The translations under genes were made by a program, and so were the position numbers. The notes under the pieces were generated by a model. It saw only the letters and a list, made by a program, of their open reading frames with translations, ran no database searches and was not told where the DNA came from. 64,000 nt of DNA from contig JBCBEC010000027.1 of assembly GCA_038528965.1 (NCBI GenBank), positions 29,368 to 93,367 of the forward strand, written 5' to 3'. The DNA is from Lewinella sp038528965. Lineage in GTDB: Bacteria; Bacteroidota; Bacteroidia; Chitinophagales; Saprospiraceae. Shown piece after piece: positions 60,100 to 64,000 of this stretch; position 1 is the first letter of the stretch, and each line of letters begins with the position of its first letter.

Positions 60100-63000
60100 C
60101 TACTGCTTCACCACCTTCTGTACCTCAATGATCTCATCAGTCTCATCCAAGACTTTCAGTGTATAGAGCCCATTTGGCAAGGCAGAAATGTCAATCGTAT
60201 GCGTAGATCCACTGGCGTTAACCGTACGATGAAGCCGCCCAATGGCATCAAACAACTCGATTCGGTATTGACTCAGATTACCCTTGATGGTAAGTTCATT
60301 TTGCGCAGGATTGGGGAAAATCTGAATCCTGTTTTCTGCTAGGTCATCCACCGAGGTGATGTCCGGATTGAAGAAACCAAAGTCCACCGTGTTATTGCCG
60401 CTGGCATCGTAATCGAAATAGCAGTTAAACGGATCACCATCGTTCAGGGGCTCGCCATCTTCCGTGAGGGTGACTATACCAGACATGATGTCGGTAAAGG
60501 GGGCGCCAAAGCCATTGTTGTCAAAATCCACATCATTGTTGGCATCCGCTACAAAACCATTGGTGGACTGGAAGCCGTGAAGGGGTTGTCCTTCATCCCA
60601 GTTTTCCACTTGCCAAACAAATACGACATAGTTGCCCGGCTGCAAGCCAGAGAAACGATAGTAACCTTCTTCGTCGGTTACCTGCACACCACCGAAGCCT
60701 TGCCAGTCTGGGATGTCATCACCATCTGAGTCACCCCAAATCACGAGTGATACACCGGGAATGCCAGGTTCGTCGGGATCATTAATGCCGTCTTGATTGT
60801 AATCATGCCATACGCGGTTTCCGATGGATACAATTCCTGGTGATACTTGCTGCGCACAATCGGCGTAGCAATAGGCCATGTCGTTGATGGCCAGGATCAT
60901 TTCGTCGCCCATTGCTTTACCCGTATTCAAAAAGAAAAGGGCATTGTTATGGAAATGATGGATGGCATCGTCGGGAGATTCGGATGCCTCTTGGTAATAC
61001 TGCTTGGTTTCCGTAAAGCCCACGGTACCTCCGTAAATGTCATCATTGCAGGCCACATTTTCCTGGGCTACCGCAACGATGTTTTGCATGCTTTGTACCC
61101 AGAGGTCTCCCGTAACGGTAAAGCCACCATGGCCCGAATTGGCAATGACGATTGGTAGGTTTGGTACCGCTAAATCGTTTCTGATATCGGCCACCAGGTG
61201 GTGGAGGTTGCTCTCGTATTCCGCTAGGAAACTGTCTTCTGCACCATCATTCCAACCTTGGAACCAGGCAAAGCCAGAAATTTCATATTCTGTGACGCCA
61301 ATGTCGGGAAATTCCGTGCCCAGGTTTTGGGTCACATCCTGCACCGTTTGAATCATGCTGTTATAGAATTCGCCAGTTGTGCCGCCGGCAGAAGGAGGAC
61401 GAAAATCCTCGGCCAGGTTCTTGCCTCCCCAGGCGGTTTTGATGATGAGCACGGGGTCTTCGTAATAGCGATCCAGCTGGTGCGCGAACATGAGTTCAGG
61501 ACCAATCAAATTAGTGTTAGCACCCTGGCCTACCGTAACTTTGCTTCTAATCGTTTCATCTCCATTGGCGAAGTAAAGCGAAGCACCGTCCAGTACCGTC
61601 CAGTCGTCAACGTTGCCTAGTTCTGACCAATCTCCGTTGACGTCGTTTTCAATAATATTCACCAGCGTCCCCGGACTGTTTCCTCCATCATCCACCGTGC
61701 CAAATCCTTGCATGTTCGACTGGCCAGCAAGAACGAAAACGCGCACCTTGCTCGGTGTCTTTTCCTGGCGGGTTACGATCGGTACATAACCGACTTCCAT
61801 TCCTGCAGGTGGCTGCACAATGGCGTTCGGGTCAAGTGTGGCTATTTCGCCAATAGCTGGCGGTGCCATATACTCATCCGTATGGCTCCAGTTGGTGTGG
61901 ATGAGTTCTGCTCGGTTCTGGAGTTCCTCACGCATGTCCGCAGGAAGGTTAGCGTGAACAATAGCTGGCTGGTCTACAAAGCGGTACCAATAATAGGTGA
62001 GGGTGGAGCCATCCTCTAGTTCGGCGTGGAAGGGGCCGGCTGCCGGGCCGGGGCTATTCCAGGGACCATTGGGGTCCTGCCAGGCGCACTCTGGATCCAG
62101 GGGGGTCAAGTAAGTGATTTCGGGTCTGGGAAAAGAAGGAACAATGGCTTCCACCAAATTGGTAGTGGCAGGGACCGCATCTTCGTCAACCCGGTGCCAC
62201 TTATTATCTGATTCCAGCTGGAAGTATTCTGGCATCAAGAAGCGTCCATCTTTTTCAGCAACTGCATCTAAATCATATTCATAGCCCATGATGTTTGCGT
62301 TAAGCTGAACATTACCCATGTAATCCAAATCGATTTCGTGTTCTAGTCCGGCTCCAGAAATTTCACCAACCATTGCCCCTCCATTATTTATAAACGAGGT
62401 TTGGTAGGTGCCGGCCTGTAGGAGTCCAGGTGAAACGGCTGCACCACCGCCAAACCAGGCTTCCATATCGTTCCACAGCGCATCCTGTGAGTAAACGGAG
62501 ATTTGATTCAGCAGCATCGAATTATCCTGGTTGCTAGCTGGAAATTGTAACCGCTCAATTTTGGCGTAGGTGTTTCCGTCGCCATCTTCAGAGATCAAAG
62601 CGGGTGATTGAGCGTGCTCAATGCCAAAGCCAATATTGGGTTCGGAAGGCCTGGAGTCAAGAAATAGTCCTTCCAGCGAAGCATCTTCCAATACGGGCTC
62701 TGTCCAGAAGGTGGGTAGAAAGAAGGTAGCGGGCCCCTTAAAGTTGGTGGAGTTGAGGAATAAAGTCCAACATTGGTTCCCGGTGCGGATGTCTACGCCA
62801 TTGGTTTGTTCCATGGGCTCTGTAAGAGGGAGAGGGAGGTAACCATAGCCCAGCATTTCTCCGTTCAGGGCCTGTGCCATGTTTAGCCCGTCAGGTGCCC
62901 AAAGGAGTCTGTTTGAGAGTTGGGCCACGCCATATTTCCCGCCGGGGGTGCTCCAATCTCTTTGTCCATTGCCTAGCATATTGCTTCTGCCGGCACCAGG

Positions 63001-63387
63001 CCCATTGGCCCAGGCGAAAAAGTTGTGCGAAACACCACCCATGATGAACTTGGGGATTCGGGTACCAAAGCGGGTATCGTGCCACCAGCCTAAGCCACCT
63101 TCAATAGTAGTGTAAAACTGATCGGGTTCGGTACCTGTGCGCTGGGTAGTCAGCCAGCAGCCGGCCAGCCCCATCTGGAAATCTTGGGGCCCGGGGTAGT
63201 CTTTAAAAATGGGCCAGGCTGCGCTGTAGAGCGTATAGCCAGAGCCAAAAGAGTTCTCCGTAATGTCTTCGGTGTTAATCCAGGTGAAGCCTGATCTGCT
63301 GGCGTTTGTTACTTGTGCACTGGCAGTATAGGATAAAAATGTCAGTATTGCTGCGACCAGCAGATGGATAGGTGTGTGATGATGCAT
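60100..63387 (-). CDS. T9SS-exported sialate-O-acetylesterase-like protein
   Basis: 1095 residues from ATG 63387, which starts a signal peptide (HLLVAAILTFLSYTASAQ). Residues about 30-540 form an unassigned beta-rich N-terminal region. Around residue 545 the SASA/SGNH esterase begins, with FVLAGQSNMQGFG containing the nucleophile Ser. A SdrD-type B domain (IGNRVWHDYNQDGINDPDEP, then GYYRFSGLQPGNYVVFVW) comes next. The C-terminus is a type A T9SS sorting domain (QIFPNPAQNELTIKGNLSQY). It probably removes acetyl groups from polysaccharides or sialic-acid-like sugars outside the cell. Confidence 0.85.
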   Translation of the reverse strand: MHHHTPIHLLVAAILTFLSYTASAQVTNASRSGFTWINTEDITENSFGSGYTLYSAAWPIFKDYPGPQDFQMGLAGCWLTTQRTGTEPDQFYTTIEGGLGWWHDTRFGTRIPKFIMGGVSHNFFAWANGPGAGRSNMLGNGQRDWSTPGGKYGVAQLSNRLLWAPDGLNMAQALNGEMLGYGYLPLPLTEPMEQTNGVDIRTGNQCWTLFLNSTNFKGPATFFLPTFWTEPVLEDASLEGLFLDSRPSEPNIGFGIEHAQSPALISEDGDGNTYAKIERLQFPASNQDNSMLLNQISVYSQDALWNDMEAWFGGGAAVSPGLLQAGTYQTSFINNGGAMVGEISGAGLEHEIDLDYMGNVQLNANIMGYEYDLDAVAEKDGRFLMPEYFQLESDNKWHRVDEDAVPATTNLVEAIVPSFPRPEITYLTPLDPECAWQDPNGPWNSPGPAAGPFHAELEDGSTLTYYWYRFVDQPAIVHANLPADMREELQNRAELIHTNWSHTDEYMAPPAIGEIATLDPNAIVQPPAGMEVGYVPIVTRQEKTPSKVRVFVLAGQSNMQGFGTVDDGGNSPGTLVNIIENDVNGDWSELGNVDDWTVLDGASLYFANGDETIRSKVTVGQGANTNLIGPELMFAHQLDRYYEDPVLIIKTAWGGKNLAEDFRPPSAGGTTGEFYNSMIQTVQDVTQNLGTEFPDIGVTEYEISGFAWFQGWNDGAEDSFLAEYESNLHHLVADIRNDLAVPNLPIVIANSGHGGFTVTGDLWVQSMQNIVAVAQENVACNDDIYGGTVGFTETKQYYQEASESPDDAIHHFHNNALFFLNTGKAMGDEMILAINDMAYCYADCAQQVSPGIVSIGNRVWHDYNQDGINDPDEPGIPGVSLVIWGDSDGDDIPDWQGFGGVQVTDEEGYYRFSGLQPGNYVVFVWQVENWDEGQPLHGFQSTNGFVADANNDVDFDNNGFGAPFTDIMSGIVTLTEDGEPLNDGDPFNCYFDYDASGNNTVDFGFFNPDITSVDDLAENRIQIFPNPAQNELTIKGNLSQYRIELFDAIGRLHRTVNASGSTHTIDISALPNGLYTLKVLDETDEIIEVQKVVKQ

Positions 63388-63520
63388 AAGGTGGTAAGTT
63401 ATAGGACCACAAAATATACACAAGCATCACTGGATACCAAGGGGATGCGCAGATAAACTGTAAGCTAGGCGCGAAGTGGTGTGAAATAGATTTTCAAAGT
63501 CTGAAAGTCATTTTACAATA

Positions 63521-63540
63521 GTTAACATTTGTTAACTTTG
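63521..63540 (+). promoter_or_regulatory. Candidate promoter with inverted GTTAAC repeats
   Basis: GTTAAC at 63521-63526 and 63531-63536 enclose ATTT. The second overlaps TAACTTTG (63533-63540), matching the Bacteroidota -7 box TAnnTTTG. It precedes the nucleotidyltransferase remnant and its partner. Confidence 0.45.
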
Positions 63541-63543
63541 TAA

Positions 63544-63735
63544 GGTGGAGGTATTTGCAAGGGCATTAAAGAAGACCTCATAATTTCCAAACTCAGTTGG
63601 TACAACATCAGCCAAAGTGAAAGACAATTGGAGGATCTGAAGTTTTTACTTTTGGATAAGGAGTTGGATATGTCCTATATCAAGAGCTGGATTCAACACT
63701 TAAAGCTAAAAACCTATGGAATTTTGGAATCATAA
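63544..63735 (+). pseudogene. Nucleotidyltransferase C-terminal remnant
   Basis: The frame from about 63544 to TAA 63733-63735 reads KEDLIISKLSWYNISQSERQ, then LEDLKFLLLDKELDMSYI and KSWIQHLKL, the end of an AbiEii/DUF6036-type nucleotidyltransferase. An in-frame TAA stands right before it and no ATG or nucleotidyltransferase active site is present. The promoter-like box upstream suggests that a deletion removed the main part of the gene. It overlaps the following gene by 20 bases. Confidence 0.5.
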
Positions 63736-64000
63736 GGTCAATGTAAGTAAAGAAGCCGCTGCAATGCAGATAGCGGTAATTAATACTTTTTCTGTAGAAA
63801 AGCGGATGAAGATTGCCTTGGACTTTGCCAACTTAGGAATTAGCCGAACACGCGAATGGATTAAAGACAATCACCCCAACTATTCCGAACTGGAAATCAC
63901 ACTAGAGTTTGTTAGGTTGATGTACTACGAAACAAAACAAATGAGTGAAGAGGAATGGAGTTTCTACCGCTCAGTGATGGAAAAAAAGATAAGAGAGGAC
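63716..64000 (+). CDS. Small partner protein of the nucleotidyltransferase locus (3' end outside window)
   Basis: 95 codons seen from ATG 63716, open at the window end. The sequence is helical and charged (MEFWNHKVNVSKEAAAMQ, then KRMKIALDFANLGISRTRE, then LEITLEFVRLMYYE). Its start overlaps the stop of the nucleotidyltransferase remnant, as in type IV or type VII-like toxin-antitoxin pairs where two small genes are coupled. I know of similar small proteins next to nucleotidyltransferase genes in Bacteroidota, but cannot name the family. Confidence 0.6.
   Translation, partial: MEFWNHKVNVSKEAAAMQIAVINTFSVEKRMKIALDFANLGISRTREWIKDNHPNYSELEITLEFVRLMYYETKQMSEEEWSFYRSVMEKKIRED

Noticed and set aside
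1..64000. CRISPR arrays, tRNA and rRNA genes, riboswitches
   Set aside because: No regular repeat-spacer series, cloverleaf or conserved rRNA sequence was seen. Reading by eye can miss single tRNAs.

Overview
The window looks like the chromosome of a member of the Bacteroidota, probably of the Saprospiria/Lewinella kind (the lineage is inferred from gene content, not from a marker gene). The signs are type IX secretion (T9SS) C-terminal sorting domains on several large secreted proteins, a SusC-like TonB-dependent receptor of the outer-membrane beta-barrel family, many short lipoproteins, DUF3667, DUF6249 and 2TM-domain proteins, TAnnTTTG-like promoter boxes and almost no Shine-Dalgarno sequences. 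No rRNA, tRNA or CRISPR array was seen. Most genes lie on the minus strand.

Layout. 1-9.4 kb: a FlgO-like/TPR protein running off the left edge, a serine hydrolase, a lipoprotein, an Ntn-hydrolase fused to DUF2141, a YdeI-like protein behind a small inverted-repeat element, a GH18 chitinase remnant, an AlkB-like dioxygenase, two membrane proteins and an AraC regulator. 9.7-15.6 kb: an unknown protein, a Fic protein, a lipid-anchored beta-trefoil/aerolysin-like pore-forming protein, an NTF2-like lipoprotein and small proteins. 16-22.5 kb: a serine hydrolase with a C-terminal repeat domain, a candidate GNAT/HTH toxin-antitoxin pair, an EAD11-TM-LamG protein and a second copy of the inverted-repeat element. 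22.6-29.4 kb: a formylglycine-generating-enzyme-like lipoprotein next to the stump of a sulfatase, an alpha/beta hydrolase, and then the most interesting locus: a patatin-like phospholipase followed by a DUF4062-STAND-NTPase-TPR protein and a GNAT. This looks like a bacterial NLR-type immune operon. 29.5-46.2 kb: large T9SS-exported proteins (FG-GAP repeat protein, reprolysin-type metalloprotease), a TonB receptor, an ECF sigma cassette, two more serine hydrolases, a membrane-domain-only ABC protein paired with a fatty-acid-hydroxylase-type enzyme, an AraC/GyrI-like regulator and DUF3667. 46.3-49 kb: a decayed DUF6624 gene and an AT-rich AbiEi-like/Fic fusion gene preceded by a regular array of six operator-like repeats. 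49-64 kb: S9 peptidase, LRR lipoprotein, class III cyclase, a minimal T9SS type B protein, DUF5996, pirin, an unknown lipoprotein, an Lrp/S41 divergent pair with a palindromic operator, a large T9SS sialate-O-acetylesterase-like protein, and at the right edge a nucleotidyltransferase remnant with an overlapping partner gene.

How the genes work together. The window mixes ordinary envelope and secretion genes with an accessory set suggestive of conflict and defence: patatin/STAND, two Fic proteins, a GNAT/HTH pair, an effector-associated-domain protein, a pore-former and a nucleotidyltransferase remnant. At least five decayed gene fragments and two MITE-like elements show that the region has been rearranged. 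Functions are assigned from motifs read by eye. No database search was run.
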